Shown one piece after another: positions 1 through 11,267 of a stretch of 64,000 bases of DNA (position 1 is the stretch's first letter; every line of letters starts with the position of its first letter). The position numbers and the translations under genes were made by a program. Origin of the DNA: Epiperipatus broadwayi (lineage: Eukaryota; Onychophora; Udeonychophora; Euonychophora; Peripatidae); assembly GCA_028023455.1 (NCBI GenBank), contig JAQFVV010000027.1, forward strand, positions 6,571,845 through 6,635,844. The letters are read 5' to 3'. The notes beneath the pieces were generated by a model. The model did not search any database. It was not told the DNA's origin and worked only from the letters and a program-made list of their open reading frames with translations.

Positions 1-356
1 TTAAAAACTTATACTAACTCTTCAATAAAGATCAATATTTGATAAATATGAACTATATGAAACAATAACAGAAATAACAAAAAAAAATACTACATTTTCA
101 GAAGTTTTTATTCATAATAAATGTATTCAATCTGGTATTTATGTTTTTCTGACACAAGACATTTTGAATTATCAAATCCTTCTCTTTAAGTCATAAAAAG
201 TAAGTCCTTCTCTAAACTGATTAATATCAATGAAGTATTTTCTATCCGACAATAAATTCTTTCAACTATGGAATAAACAAACTTATTTACAAAATGTCTC
301 GCAATCCACTGGAGAAACCCCTTTTAAATCCAGATTACATTTTTTTGCAAATGAGA

Positions 357-1205
357 TATCATCATCATCAACCATTATCAAGGTCTTTCCAAGTTCAACC
401 CATCTTCTCCGATCTTTAGCCTCTCTACCATTATCAAGGTCTCTCCAAGTTCAACCCATCTTCTCCGATCTTTAGCCTCTCTTCTCCACATCACCCCTGC
501 ACACTTTCTTATTTCATCCATCCACTTTATATATGGTTCTTTCTGGGTCTTTTACAATATCTTGGAATCCAGTTTAAGATTTCAATTGTCCATCTATTAT
601 CATTTCTTCTAGAAATATGTCCACCCAACTCCTTCAATCTTTTAAATTTTTTCAATGAGGTCAGTAACACCTGTTTGTTCTCTTACCCATACATTGCGTT
701 TTCGATCACTTCTTGTTACTCCCAACATGCATCTCTCCATATTTCTTTGAGTGGTCTGAAATCTCTGTATTGCTCTTTTATTAAGTGTACAAGTCTCAGA
801 TTCATAAGTAAGAACTGGTAAAATATATTTGTTAAAAACTTTCCTTTTCAAACACATAGGCATATTTCCTTTTAGTATCAAGTTATTTCTCCCAAAAGCA
901 CTCCAACCAAGTTTAATTCTATGATTAATTTCATCCATTATGTTTCCATCTGTATTAATAATCTGACCAAGGTATTTGTAACTATTAACTTTTTCTGATT
1001 CATCATAATCATTCTTTATTTTCATATTTTGAGCAAATTGATTAAACATTACTTTAGTCTTTTTAACATTCATCTTTAGTCCTACTTTCCTACTTTCATC
1101 TGATAATTCCTGCAACATTTCCTGCAGATCTGAAGCATTATTTGCAAAAACAACTACATCATCTGCAAAATCTAAATGATTTAAATAATCTCCATTTACT
1201 TTCAC
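357..1205 (-). mobile_element. RTE-type LINE, 3' part of reverse transcriptase ORF, degenerate
   Basis: Read on the minus strand, 1205-642 is an open 187-codon stretch with the reverse transcriptase catalytic motif FADD at residues 13-16, followed by VGLKMNVKKTKVMFN and YKYLGQIIN, typical of RTE/BovB-like LINEs. The reading continues with frame breaks to about 480, through the usual RTE C-terminal region rich in R, P and W. It ends at 357-371 in a (TGA)n-like simple tail, the usual 3' end of RTE elements. The copy is 5'-truncated, lacking endonuclease and the first RT motifs, and is not functional. Family assignment rests on motif recall, not a search. Confidence 0.8.
371..482. repeat. 56-bp tandem duplication inside the LINE 3' end
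   Basis: Positions 371-426 and 427-482 are two nearly identical copies, both beginning accattatcaaggtct. The unit belongs to the 3' end of the RTE copy, so the duplication arose in or after that insertion. Confidence 0.85.
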
Positions 1206-1898
1206 TCCTTTAGTTTCCCACTTTGAGCTATAATAATATGAATATCAATACCATTGATATGCAAATAAGAGCCAATATTGTAGGAATGAATCTTAATCAC
1301 ATTGCTGCTTGTGCATGAAAGAGACTGTTTTTAACCACTGGTTCCAAGTAAATTCATTTTATCACTTGTGCAAATGTAATTTGTAATGGGGCCAAATACT
1401 AGGATAATTCTTGAATACGTAAAAATGATCTTAAGTTTGTCCAATGGTAGGATTTTTGATTGGACAAAATGAACTGCTTTCTTATTCAGCATTCATATAT
1501 GGTAAACAAGGCAGGAAGCAAGCATCCCAAGAAAACCTAACTTAGCATGACAACAAATTCATCGATGTAGAAAAAAGTGATCAGTGATTTAATATATATG
1601 ATGTTTATTTAGTGTGTGTGTTTTTTCACACATTTGATACCAGAAAAGATTTAGTTCTCAATATATTTTTAGGATGATGTCAAATAACTACTTTTATTAT
1701 TTATTTAGTACCTGAATTTTTTGATATCTTAATTATTAAAGAAATATTATAAACAATCCTATAGCTATTCCAACCAGGGAATAAAATCACTAGTGACTTG
1801 TTTAAGACCTTCAATTCTGCCCCTGAAGTCATAGATTTGGCAGTTATTAACAATGTGTTCATAGTTTGCATTCACCCACATTTACATAGATCAATGTT
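1206..1898. other. AT-rich sequence without recognised feature
   Basis: No long open frame, recognised repeat family or RNA gene was seen here. It separates the LINE fragment from the minisatellite. Confidence 0.5.
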
Positions 1899-2750
1899 TG
1901 ATGAATTCTATTTATAAAGCAGATAAGCACAATGATCGTGGGTTATCCTAAATCTATTGATGAAAGGCCAATTATGTCTGAGAGAATTAAATCCAATTAG
2001 CTTTAATGTTGAATCTGGAAAACAAAATCCATTTATTAAACAAATGAACATAATGATCATGAGTTATCTTAAATCTGTTGATGAAAGTCCAGTGGTGTTT
2101 AAGAGAATCAAATCCAGTTGCTTTCTTGTTGAATCTGGAAAATGAATTCTGTTTATGAAGCAGATGAGCATAATGATCGATGGTTATCCTAAATCTATTG
2201 AAGAAAGTCCAGTGGTACTTAAGAGAATCAAATCCAGTTGCTTCATTGTTGAATCTGGAAAAAGGAATACATTTATAAAGCATATGAGCATAATGATCAT
2301 GGATTATCCTAAATCTGTTGATGAAAGTCTTATATCTAAAAGAATTAAATCCAATTAGCTTTAATAGCTTTAATGTTGATCTGGAAAATGAAATCCATTT
2401 ATGAATCTTATGAGCATAATGACCATGGGTTATCTCAAATTTGTTGATGAAACTTCAGTGGTGTTTAAGATAATCAAATCCTGTGGGCTTTATTGTTGAA
2501 TCTTGAAAATGAAATCCGTTTATGAAGCAGATGAGCATAATGATCATTGGTTATCCTAAATCTATTGATGATAGCATTTAATTGAATCAAATTCGTTTGC
2601 TTTATTGTTGAATCTGGAAAATGAAATCCATTTATGAAGCAGATAATGATCATGGGTTATACTGAATCTGTTGATGAAAGTCTAATTGTGTCTAAGTAAA
2701 TTAAATTCAGTTGGCTTTATTGTTGAATATGGAAAACAAAATCTGTTTGG
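1899..2750. repeat. Minisatellite, about seven diverged copies of a ~120-bp unit
   Basis: The landmark cataatgatcatgg-ttatc recurs near 1926, 2046, 2166, 2286, 2411, 2531 and 2645, a spacing of 120 bp with one 125-bp and one shorter unit. Each unit also holds gttgaatctggaaaa and a gatgaaagtc block. Because 120 is a multiple of three, short open frames run through neighbouring units on both strands; these are a by-product of the repeat, not genes. No hammerhead core (CUGANGA plus GAAA) was found in the unit. Confidence 0.9.
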
Positions 2751-3339
2751 AATAACAAAACATTTCCTATTTTTTATGCCATAATTTATTTGATTCTAGA
2801 TTCTTGGTTGAGCATTCAAAAGGGAGGTGCTTTAATATGCAAATCAAAAAATCTTCGCACGGAAACCATATTTCATCTTTATGAACATTTTGTCAATGAC
2901 AGCAAATTATGAAATTGCTGGTTATATTAATTGTCACAAAGTCTTTGAAATGCTTTTTTACTTTATGCATTACTACAAACTTTTGCCATGTTTTATATAT
3001 CATTGATTCTTTTTGAATACTATATTTAGTTATATTATATGCCATTATTTAATTCAATTATTTTTAAGAAAAAGTGCATTAAAGTAATTTAAATGATGGT
3101 GTGACTAAAATAATCCATCCAGTTAATTGTTTAGAAGGTTATGTGATTCTTAGATACCAGAAATACCATGTCAAACTTTGATCCAGTAACATTTAGTTCT
3201 TGAGGCCATTATTCTACTACTGAGATGAACTATAGAGACTTGAGAATGATTATGCATAGGTTTATGAAAAACAGAATAAATTACTAGAGGGCACTGAAGA
3301 CAAAGAGTATGTAATAGTAATGATCATAATTTCTTTGAT
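2751..3339. other. AT-rich sequence without recognised feature
   Basis: No gene or named repeat could be seen. A first coding exon of FAM221A could lie here or further upstream, but I could not recognise one. Confidence 0.45.
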
Positions 3340-5850
3340 GTAAAATAGTAATAAAAATAGAAAAGATAATGAAAGAAGTGGATGGAGAATGAATGATAAG
3401 AATGAGTTAGTAGAATATAAAATAAAAGTAGAAAAAATCATGTAAGAGTTTGTTGGGGATGAATATAAGGAGTGTTATAATAAAGTAGAACAAGTGGCAA
3501 ATAGAGTTTTAGGTGGGAATATTCAGAAGAATAAAAGTAATAGTGGGAATTAGTAAAAATGTAAAAGAGAGGGGGAAAGCATGCAGAAAATATAAATGTG
3601 CTATTAAAAACAAAAAAAGTGGAAAAGATGTTAATATTAAATGGGAAAACTATTTTAAAAAAGTTGGCTAAAATAGATAGTTATGTAGAGATAATGAAAT
3701 TAAATAGTAAATTATTGAAGGATATTAATAAAAGTGGAAATGGAAGTAAAAAAATTTGGAAATATATTAAAAGAAGGAATATAAGGAGGGAATAGTATTA
3801 CTAAATGATGAGGAAAAAGTGTAGCTCTACAAAAGAATTAGAGACAATCTTAAATAAGTTTGTAATGGATATAGAAAAGATATTAGATGTGAAGGACAGA
3901 GTGATAAATCATAATAGCACATAGTAATGGAAATATTAGTTTTATAGAAAATGAACTGAATGAGATAGGGAAGAAATTGGAAAGTAAAAAAGGCAAAAGG
4001 TTTAGATGGATGGGCAGCAGAGATGATAATGAATTTGAGAAATAAGGAAAATTAAATAATAAGATCGTTTAGAAGACAGAATTTCCAGATAACTGGAGTA
4101 ATACAACAGTAATGCCATTATTTAAAGGAAAGGATAAGGACCACAGAAAGTTAAACAATTATAGACCAATCACAGTAATGTCAGTGTTATAAAAGTTTTT
4201 GCATATATGGTGGCTGGAAGGGTGACAAAATAAATGGAAGAAAATAATATAGTGGAAGAAATACAAGGAGATTTTAGATCCGATAGGCATATAGGAGATA
4301 GTTTATTTATAGTCATACAACTTATAGATATGAGCAGAAATACAGGTAGACAGTTATATATGGTCAATATAGATATAGAGAAGACATATGATAGAGTAAA
4401 TAAAAATAGATTATGGGTAAGTTTAATAAATTTGGGAATGAATGGAACTTTATAGTGAATCTCATTAAGAGATTGTATGAAAATAATTACTATACATATC
4501 AATTAGGAAATATAGAATCAGTTAGAGTTATAATGGGGTGGGACTAAGGCAAGGATGCCCTATGTCATATGTTCTGTTTTTATTATATTTGAGAGAAATA
4601 GAAAGAGCAATAAAAAGACTAGCAAGAGACATTGCAGTTGATATCCTCATGTGCACAGAAAGTAGGGAAGATATGGAAATTAGCTGAAAACATGCACAAG
4701 GATGGGTTAAAGAGATCGGGATTAAATTTGCTAAAGGAAAATCAAAAGTAATAATGATAAATGCAGGAAAAAATAAGGGAAAGATTTTTTATTGGGAGAT
4801 ATAAAATTAAATGTGATAAATAGGTATAACCATTTGGGAATCATCTTAAATAATCAGAGAAATTGTATGGGTAAAAATTGATAAATGAAGCAAAGAAAAT
4901 AAAGGGACTGATAAATACATTAACAGTGTTTTCAGATATGATGTAATAAGAATTGTATGGAAGGGAGTGGCAAAATAGCAGGATTAACTTATGGTAAAGA
5001 TGTATTATGTGTTAGTAAAAGTAAGTTAGATTAACTTAGAAAAAGTACAAAGAGAACTAGGAAGACATGCAATAATGGGATGGACAAGTTTTAATGAGAG
5101 ATTCAAAAAGCAAATATTTGGTAGATTGCAATTTATGGATAGTAAGATGATAGCCAAAATAGTATTTAATTGGATTACAAGTAAAAAAAAACAGGCAATA
5201 AATGGATGAGAAAGATAGTACAGTATACAAAAGATATGGACAAAGACTTTATATCAGTATATTGGTACAAAAATGGGATGATTGTGTTAGGAGAATTGTT
5301 GAGTATTATAATGGCAAAGAATGAGAAAAGAATAGATGTATTAATAAAAAAATGAGGACTTGGAGAGATGGAGAACTAGTATGGAGAGTAAAAAGAGTTT
5401 AAATATATGTAGAAGTAAACAGAATGTTGGTTGTGAACCAATTTCTGATAATGGCAAGGAAAGTAGTTTACTGTTTAAGAGTCAAACAGGATCATTAGCA
5501 ACAAGGGAATATACACATAAATGGGGAAATGTAGATAATTTAGTCTACAAGTTATATAAAGAAGGCATATAGAGTATTAGGCATTGGTTAATTGACTAGC
5601 AGAAAGGGTACAAATAATGAAATTGTGGAGATAAATATAAACAAAGTGATTTACAGAAAGTGGATGGAAAAAGATAAAGGGATCTAGATATAAAGACCAT
5701 AAAGTGGACAAAGATGACATTGTGGAAATGGGATGGAGCAGGATAGAGAAAACTATGGGAAAAATTTAGTATGGGGAATGGAAAGGGAAGATAAGGTGGC
5801 TAACAGGTTTCTCTGGGCAAAGTGGTTGGGAGATTTCTGACTCCAATAAA
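3340..5850 (+). mobile_element. LINE-B, longest copy, degenerate reverse transcriptase ORF
   Basis: This is the longest copy of the main LINE of the window. Frames are broken by many stops, but the order is clear: a basic linker region before the RT (3340-3790), RT fingers with NNYRPITVMSVL (about 4150-4190), the motif A region with IDIEKTYDRV (4370-4395), and a C-terminal region around 5240-5560 with VRRIVE, SLNICRSKQN and SLATREYTHKW. It ends near 5850. In better copies a CxxC...H...C knuckle follows the SLATR region. No endonuclease was recognised. The element ends about 150 bp before the first visible FAM221A exon. Clade is uncertain (a CR1/Jockey-like LINE is possible). Confidence 0.8.
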
Positions 5851-6001
5851 ATAGAAGCCATAATATATTGCATTGTATGATGGTAAAATGTTACTATGTC
5901 TTATTAACTATTATCCAAAATCTTTTAAATATAATAAATAGATTATTTATAAAAGTTGTAAATCTGTACAAAGATTTCTTACTTTTTTATTTTATTTTTA
6001 G

Positions 6002-6175
6002 AATTGTGGGTGGTGATGATGGCGGGATACCATTTACTCCTGAGGAATACGAGCAGTACAAAAAGACAGTGGTTGTTAATCGTATGAAAAATCGACTTTA
6101 TGTTTCATGGGTAAATTCAAAAGGAATGGACTGCAAACTTGTAGGACCAGAAACTCCTTGCTTCTGTGGCCATCG
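6002..6175 (+). CDS. FAM221A: FAM221A orthologue, first visible coding exon
   Basis: The exon encodes IVGGDDGGIPFTPEEYEQY, then RLYVSWVNSKGMDCKLVG and PETPCFCGHR. This is the N-terminal part of the FAM221 (DUF4475) family, as I recall human FAM221A. The acceptor is a T-rich tract ending in AG at 6000-6001. The first base is the third position of a split Arg codon, matching the Arg that precedes IVG in the family. The donor GTACAG starts at 6176 and splits another Arg codon after two bases, which the next exon completes. Open frame continues past the donor, but conservation stops exactly there. Function of FAM221A is poorly known; no catalytic motif is visible. A short upstream exon with the start codon is expected and was not found. 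Confidence 0.9.
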
Positions 6176-6429
6176 GTACAGAGACTTTGAGGCATTCACA
6201 TTAATTTTAATTAGTAATGTCAATAATGAATAATATATATGTACATTAAATTTATTGCATGATGGCACATTACTGTAGGTTGTGGACAAGTAAATACGAT
6301 TAATACATGATCAACTTTGATTATAGCTTTCTGCTACTTGACACTAATTATACTAACACTTTCATGAAATATTATTTAATTCATCCAAAATTTGACAGAT
6401 TGCATTAAGGGGATAAATGTGATGAATTA

Positions 6430-7185
6430 TCGTAGTCAGGAATATCTAAACGACTATGCCCAAAGAAACTTCTTTATCCACTTTACTTTCCCTTTCCATT
6501 CCCCATGCTAAGTTTTTTCCATATTCTTGTCTATCCTGCTCCATCCCATTTCCACATCATCATCTTTATCCACTCTATGGTTTTTATATCTATATCCCCC
6601 TTATCTCTTTCCAAACCCAGCATAAAAACCAAGAGCCCACTTTCTGTATAATAACTTTGTTTATATTTATTCTCCTACACCTTCATTATTTGTACCCTTT
6701 TTGCTTTAAGAATTTACATTCAATTAGCAGATGCTTAATGTTTTCCATGTCCTTCTTACATATTTTGCACCCTAAATTATCCACATTTCTTCATTTATGT
6801 GTATATTCCCTTGTTGCTAACAATTCTGTTTGAGTCTTAAATAGTAAATTACTTTCCTTGTTATTATTGTAAATTAATTCACACCCATTATTCTGTTTAT
6901 TTCTATATATATTTAGACTCTTTTTACTCTTCATACTAGTTCTCCATCTCTCCAGCTTCTTCTATTCCATTCTTTGCCATTATAACACTCATCAATTCTC
7001 CTAACACAATCATCCCACCTTTTGTATAAGTATACTGACATAAAGTCTTTATCCAAATTTTCTGCATACCTATTACATTCCTCACCCATCTTGTTGCCTG
7101 TTCTTTACTGATAATCCAATCAAATACTATTTTGGTTTTCTCTTACTATCCATAAATTGCAATTTACCAAACATTTTCATTTTCC
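6430..7185 (-). mobile_element. LINE-B fragment, 3' part
   Basis: The minus strand carries the LINE-B C-terminal region: the 3' end near 6430 (gtcaggaat), the segment read as SLATREYTHK near 6790-6820, the SLNIYRSKQ region near 6890-6930, and the VRRIVEC region near 6990-7030. Frames are broken. It lies in the intron between the first two visible FAM221A exons, antisense to the gene. Confidence 0.8.
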
Positions 7186-7654
7186 TTGAAGTAGCGCCCT
7201 CATGCATCACAATCATGAATCATTGATGGTTATGTGAATGGAATTATATATCTGATGCTTTTGATTAACGAGAATCCCCATTTTGAATATTACTTAATTG
7301 ATAAAGAGTACTGTACTATTTAAAATTTCTTTATTCATGACAACAATAATCAAAAGAGGGCGCTGTAAGTTACTTTTCTTTATAGAAAAAGATAAAATGC
7401 TTTTATCTATGGCTCTTGCAGTAATCCAAACCATGTCTACTTTGAACCATAGTTTGAAATGGGGCTTCCGGGCTAAGTTAATCAATTATCAAGAACATCA
7501 TATGATCTCATATGCTTCTATGAGTAATTATCTTCTCTCTCTTCTGAAACTTGAATAATTCATGGATAACAAATTTCCTTCTCCAGAATCTTATATCATA
7601 TAGTGTCATTAATTAATCAAGTCTCCAGTAGATGGCTCTAGCATAGAATAAGGA
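7186..7654. other. Intron sequence without recognised feature
   Basis: Only AT-rich intron is seen. A small motif gagggcgct near 7355 recurs elsewhere in the window but defines no element I can name. Confidence 0.45.
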
Positions 7655-7790
7655 TAATGATAATTGATAGATAACTGAAGTTTTAAACTGGGATCCAAGA
7701 GTGTGCAAAAGACATAGAAAAAGGTCACATGAGGAATGGATGAATGGAAAGACAGAGTTTGCTGATGGGGGAGATCTTCATTCTGAAATG
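7655..7790 (+). mobile_element. RTE-type LINE, decayed 3' scrap
   Basis: The stretch matches by eye the C-terminal RTE segment seen intact at 27360-27480 (landmarks ttttaaactggga, gcaaaagac, gaatggatgaa), with indels. It is a short non-coding relic. Confidence 0.6.
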
Positions 7791-8359
7791 GAACAATACT
7801 GGTTGAATAATGATATTATTGGTTTCTTTATGAGTGAGATATCGATAAGATTAATTTAATAATCAATAATAATTAATGAAAAAAAAAAACTCAATTTATA
7901 ATCAGTTCACTATATCTACATTATTGAAACTTACATTAGAATACTTTTCAAAGCCTTCTTTAATCCAACTTACTGGTTGCAGTTATTACTCTTATAGCTT
8001 TGGAAAATAAAATAAATAAGCACTGAAAGATTTTTTAAATTTAAATGTCACATATTTTAGTTTAGGCAAAGTGGTTAGTTAAAATTTACTGACATAAACA
8101 CTGTCATCTTGTAAGTGACACCCATCTCAGAAAAGTAATTCTCACCTATCTAAATATATTTTGAAATAACCGAGAAAAGTAAAGATGTGGTGCATTATAG
8201 TAAAACATTCATGCTGCCAGTAGACTGTTTGGTCGTAGAAAAGTCTTTGTTAAATTTGTATAGTGTTGAATATTCATACACACATATAATGAGTATGTGC
8301 ACAAATCTTATAGGTAAGTTTAACATTCATATCTATATATTTATGCATTATAATTTCAG
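7791..8359. other. Intron end with splice acceptor
   Basis: This is AT-rich intron with no recognised repeat. It ends in the acceptor ataatttcag at 8350-8359, directly before the next FAM221A exon. Confidence 0.6.
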
Positions 8360-8547
8360 GTATAAGCAGCATAAAACAGAGTTTAAAGTATTGCCGGATA
8401 TTCGACCCATATTATTGCCCTGTGAGGCTAGGCCGTGTAAATGCTCTTCGTATCATTTTGTCCCTCTTAATGGAACTCAGCCAATTAGATGCCAGTGTAA
8501 GCACTTCGCTGATCAGCACAGTGAAATGGAACCATATCGCTGCAAAG
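8360..8547 (+). CDS. FAM221A: FAM221A orthologue, second visible coding exon (Cys-rich)
   Basis: The first base completes the Arg codon left open by the previous exon, giving the conserved HRYKQHKTE. The exon then encodes CEARPCKCSSYHFVPLNG and PIRCQCKHFADQHSE, the most conserved block of the family, with closely spaced Cys and His residues that suggest metal binding (inference). Acceptor AG is at 8358-8359. The donor is GTGCAT at 8548, leaving one base of an Ala codon. Reading through the donor would meet a stop within two codons, so splicing is required. Confidence 0.93.
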
Positions 8548-9315
8548 GTGCATGAATTATTTTTAAATAATTCAATATTATTTAATTTAGAAAACACCTA
8601 TACCTGTGAACTTTATATATATAATATTCAAAATTAAGACATACTATAATATAAATAACCATAATACTCTCTAGCCCAGTGTAAGATAATAATTTAATAA
8701 GAAACATGCAGCATTTCTTTTTGTACTTCAGTTATTAGTACACTGTCTAGAAAAAATGATTAAATAAATAAGTAAATGGGATATAAAAAGAGACACTATT
8801 TTGTACCTTGTTAAATAATTATCTTATACTGGGTTGGAGACTACTTAAATTATTTTTTGCATAGCAGCATGAATCTTAACCTCGAATATTATATATATAT
8901 CAAAGCATATGAGGTATTAGTATAGATAGTGAATGTAGATAATTGATATGGAAGTTAGATAAAATAGTTAAAGGAAAAAATAAATTTGTAATTAGGGGTG
9001 GGTTAAATTGATTTAAATGGTTTTTTGTCTATTGGCGTTTTAGATGGTTTCTCATATTTTTTAAAAATTTATACTTAATATGTAAAAAAGGAAGTTTTAT
9101 AATAAATGAAGTAGAGAGAGGGAGAAGTAAGTAAAAATATAATTCATGTATAAATAATATGTTTTATTATAATGAATTTGATGTGTTAATTTTAATATAA
9201 GAAAGAGGTTTTGTAGTTAGAGTATTATGAAAAGATAAGTATTTTTTTGTTGTAGATCCTTGAAAATAACTAGTGGTATAAAAAACACTTGTTGAAAGTG
9301 TATAATATATAAATT
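8548..9315. other. AT-rich intron
   Basis: No gene or repeat family was recognised; short AT microsatellites occur near 8610-8630 and 8890-8900. Confidence 0.5.
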
Positions 9316-9327
9316 TTAATATATGAA

Positions 9328-9824
9328 TTTTTTTTCTACAGTACAGGCTTTTTCATACCTGCACTCCAATATGTAATATATAGGGGATTTGAACTCAGAC
9401 TTTTACATGACCCTCAACAATCCTTGCTATCTCATACTGCTGACACACTTGATCACACACATGTCAAAAAGATAAATAATCAAGATACGTATTTTGTGCT
9501 ATACCCGCACTTGTCAGTTAGTCCAGATTATCATCTCCACACATATATACAATCAATGCTCAGCTTATATTAAGATAGGAAATCTTTATACTTTAATGGA
9601 CATGCTTCAATCCACTCTACCCCACAACTCTTTAGCTGTCCATTTCATTTAAAATCTGATGACAGAAAGCTCAAAGCCCACATTGGTGCTAATCTTCTCA
9701 TCCTACCCATGTTGACCATAAGTCACTCTGACCCCTCATGTACAAGACAATCCATTTACATACATATACAAGGAATGGCCAGACCTTACAGCACTATATA
9801 TACATTTATATATGTATTCATTAG
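9328..9824 (-). mobile_element. Family B ribozyme element, 497 bp, with 12-bp flanking direct repeats
   Basis: This copy contains the B-family blocks in order: a terminal ctacagtacaggct segment, the arm beginning ggatttgaactcagac, a minus-strand hammerhead relic, and the central region ending near 9800. The 12-bp word ttaatatatgaa lies at 9316-9327 and again at 9825-9836, which I read as a target-site duplication. A duplication of this length suggests retrotransposition rather than cut-and-paste transposition. The other inverted arm is missing, so the copy is truncated. Confidence 0.75.
9474..9533 (-). ncRNA. Hammerhead ribozyme relic (family B), core damaged
   Basis: On the minus strand the core reads CTGACAA (consensus CUGANGA), and GAAA is changed to AAAA. 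Stem II and the palindrome TACGTA of stem III remain. Loss of conserved core bases predicts no self-cleavage. Confidence 0.7.
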
Positions 9825-9836
9825 TTAATATATGAA

Positions 9837-10135
9837 AATAAAGTTTTTGGAAAGAAATAAGTTTTATGCATTTATTTATAAAGTTGGAGAACATATATAT
9901 TTTAAAATACCATTGTTTAATGATGTTGGTATAATATGATTATTCAATGTTTTAAAGTTATTTAATTTTTTCCTAATATACATAATATAATCTACATATA
10001 GCATTCCTGATTAGTTTCTTCTGATAAATTAATGGACGCATTATGAGTTTTGTTTCATTCTTACTTTTTGCTAGCAACTAAATAACCATTAATAAATTTC
10101 CTGTTCATGCTGATTAGTTTATGATCCTAGATCCA
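9837..10135. other. AT-rich intron
   Basis: Nothing recognisable lies between the B element and the following A element. Confidence 0.45.
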
Positions 10136-10481
10136 GTCACTAAACATCACATGATTGACACTTCCTATGCTTATACAAGCTGTTAAATCACTGACAAACT
10201 CTCCATACAGTAGTGCCTCCCAGTGCAAGCTGTAATGAATGTTAGAAGGTTTCTGTATAAAATCCCTATCTAGTGGATACTCAGCTAATATCCCCAGACT
10301 AGTTTCTAGCTTGTGGCTTTCATCAGTGAGAAACCTTAGATCTGAGAGCGCTGCTCCTAAATCTCAGATCCAAGACTCCTGACTGATGAAAGCCACAAAT
10401 TAGGCTCTAGTGTGGGGATATTAGATGAGTACTAGATAGGGATTTTATGCACAAACCTTCGTGCATCCATTGATTACTAAG
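10136..10481. mobile_element. Family A inverted-repeat element with opposed hammerhead-like motifs
   Basis: Two arms mirror each other. The left arm runs from cactaaacatcacatga through ctccatacagtagtgcc, ccctatctagtg and agactagtttctagc. The right arm repeats the inner part in reverse up to tagggattttatgcac, but lacks the outer end. Between the arms lies a short spacer near 10350. Each arm contains a hammerhead-like motif pointing toward its own outer end; the left one is better preserved. The same family recurs at 11101, 11715, 15723, 16668, 25587, 30302 and in scraps. Confidence 0.8.
10283..10335 (-). ncRNA. Hammerhead-like ribozyme motif, family A, best core
   Basis: On the minus strand: CTGATGA (complement of 10320-10326), a small stem AGC-CACAA-GCT, GAAA (complement of 10303-10306), a two-pair palindromic stem III in CTAG, then cleavage triplet GTC followed by TGGGGA. 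TGGGGA pairs with TTTCTCA just before CTGATGA, forming stem I with G-U pairs. The expected cleavage lies between 10297 and 10296. Positions 10.1 and 11.1 at the base of stem II are both A in this family, instead of the usual G-C, so activity is uncertain. Confidence 0.6.
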
Positions 10482-11100
10482 TGTTGTATATTCAACCACA
10501 AATAAAAATGAGACCCGTGCAGTGTAAGTTCCCTATCCGGCTGTTTACACCAACAGAGGTGTTCTTTCTCCTGACGTCATGTCACAGCAGAAACAATACC
10601 ATCACATGAAAAGAAAGAAAAAAATTACAGCTCTTTTAAGCACACACTATTTATACCTTTTCGCAATTTAATATCGGGTATTAATTATTATAAAAGGAAA
10701 TAGCTATTTACATTCAGTCCCCCCCTTTCCGAAATGCGTTTTTTCTCAAATTATCATCAAGCTTTTAATTGCGTCAGTGTACATTCCTTTCACCTGCAAT
10801 TAGTTTTTCAAATCTTGATTAAACTGACCCTTCCCTTGTATTCTTTTGTTTAATTAGTTTAAAATAGCTTAATGCTTTAATTAAACAATACTAGCCTTTT
10901 TATGCTTAAAGCCATTAAGCCTTTCCGGCATTATTATTCACATTTCTTTTATCTGTCTGCAATCTTTTTTCATTGCTTTTAACTTACAGTATCGTCTATA
11001 TTTAAGTGTCTATTCTTTTCTATTTTTTTCTGGAGTCACAAATCCTAGCTTTATAAACAACTTATGATAACTAAAGCAATATTTTTTCCAAAACATAACA
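10482..11100. other. Intron sequence, slightly GC-richer, unassigned
   Basis: No open frame of note. The palindrome TGACGTCA at 10572-10579 and a C run near 10720 are visible, but there is no evidence that they do anything. Confidence 0.45.
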
Positions 11101-11267
11101 CTGTGACTTGAACTGGATGGCATTATTATATGGAGAGTTTGCCACTGTGTTGTTCCAGTCATTATCAGTCATTGACCGCTTTGGTATATCAACAGGTAAG
11201 TAGTCAGGGTTTTGCCCGTTTAACAGCTTGAGCAAGCATAAGAAATGATGATCATGGGATGTTTAGT
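11101..11267 (+). mobile_element. Family A fragment (outer right end)
   Basis: This stretch holds tatggagagttt near 11130 and the terminal series gtttaacagcttgagc, cataagaaat, gatgtttagtgg. The ribozyme-bearing inner part is missing. Confidence 0.65.

Noticed and set aside
1957-2358. Open frames in the minisatellite on both strands
   Set aside because: They repeat with the 120-bp unit and overlap each other on opposite strands, so they come from the repeat.
6176-6233. Reading the first visible exon through to its stop as an unspliced gene
   Set aside because: Conservation stops exactly at the GT donor, and the next exon completes the split codon.
10572-10579. TGACGTCA as a CRE-type regulatory site
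   Set aside because: A single 8-bp word with no promoter context.
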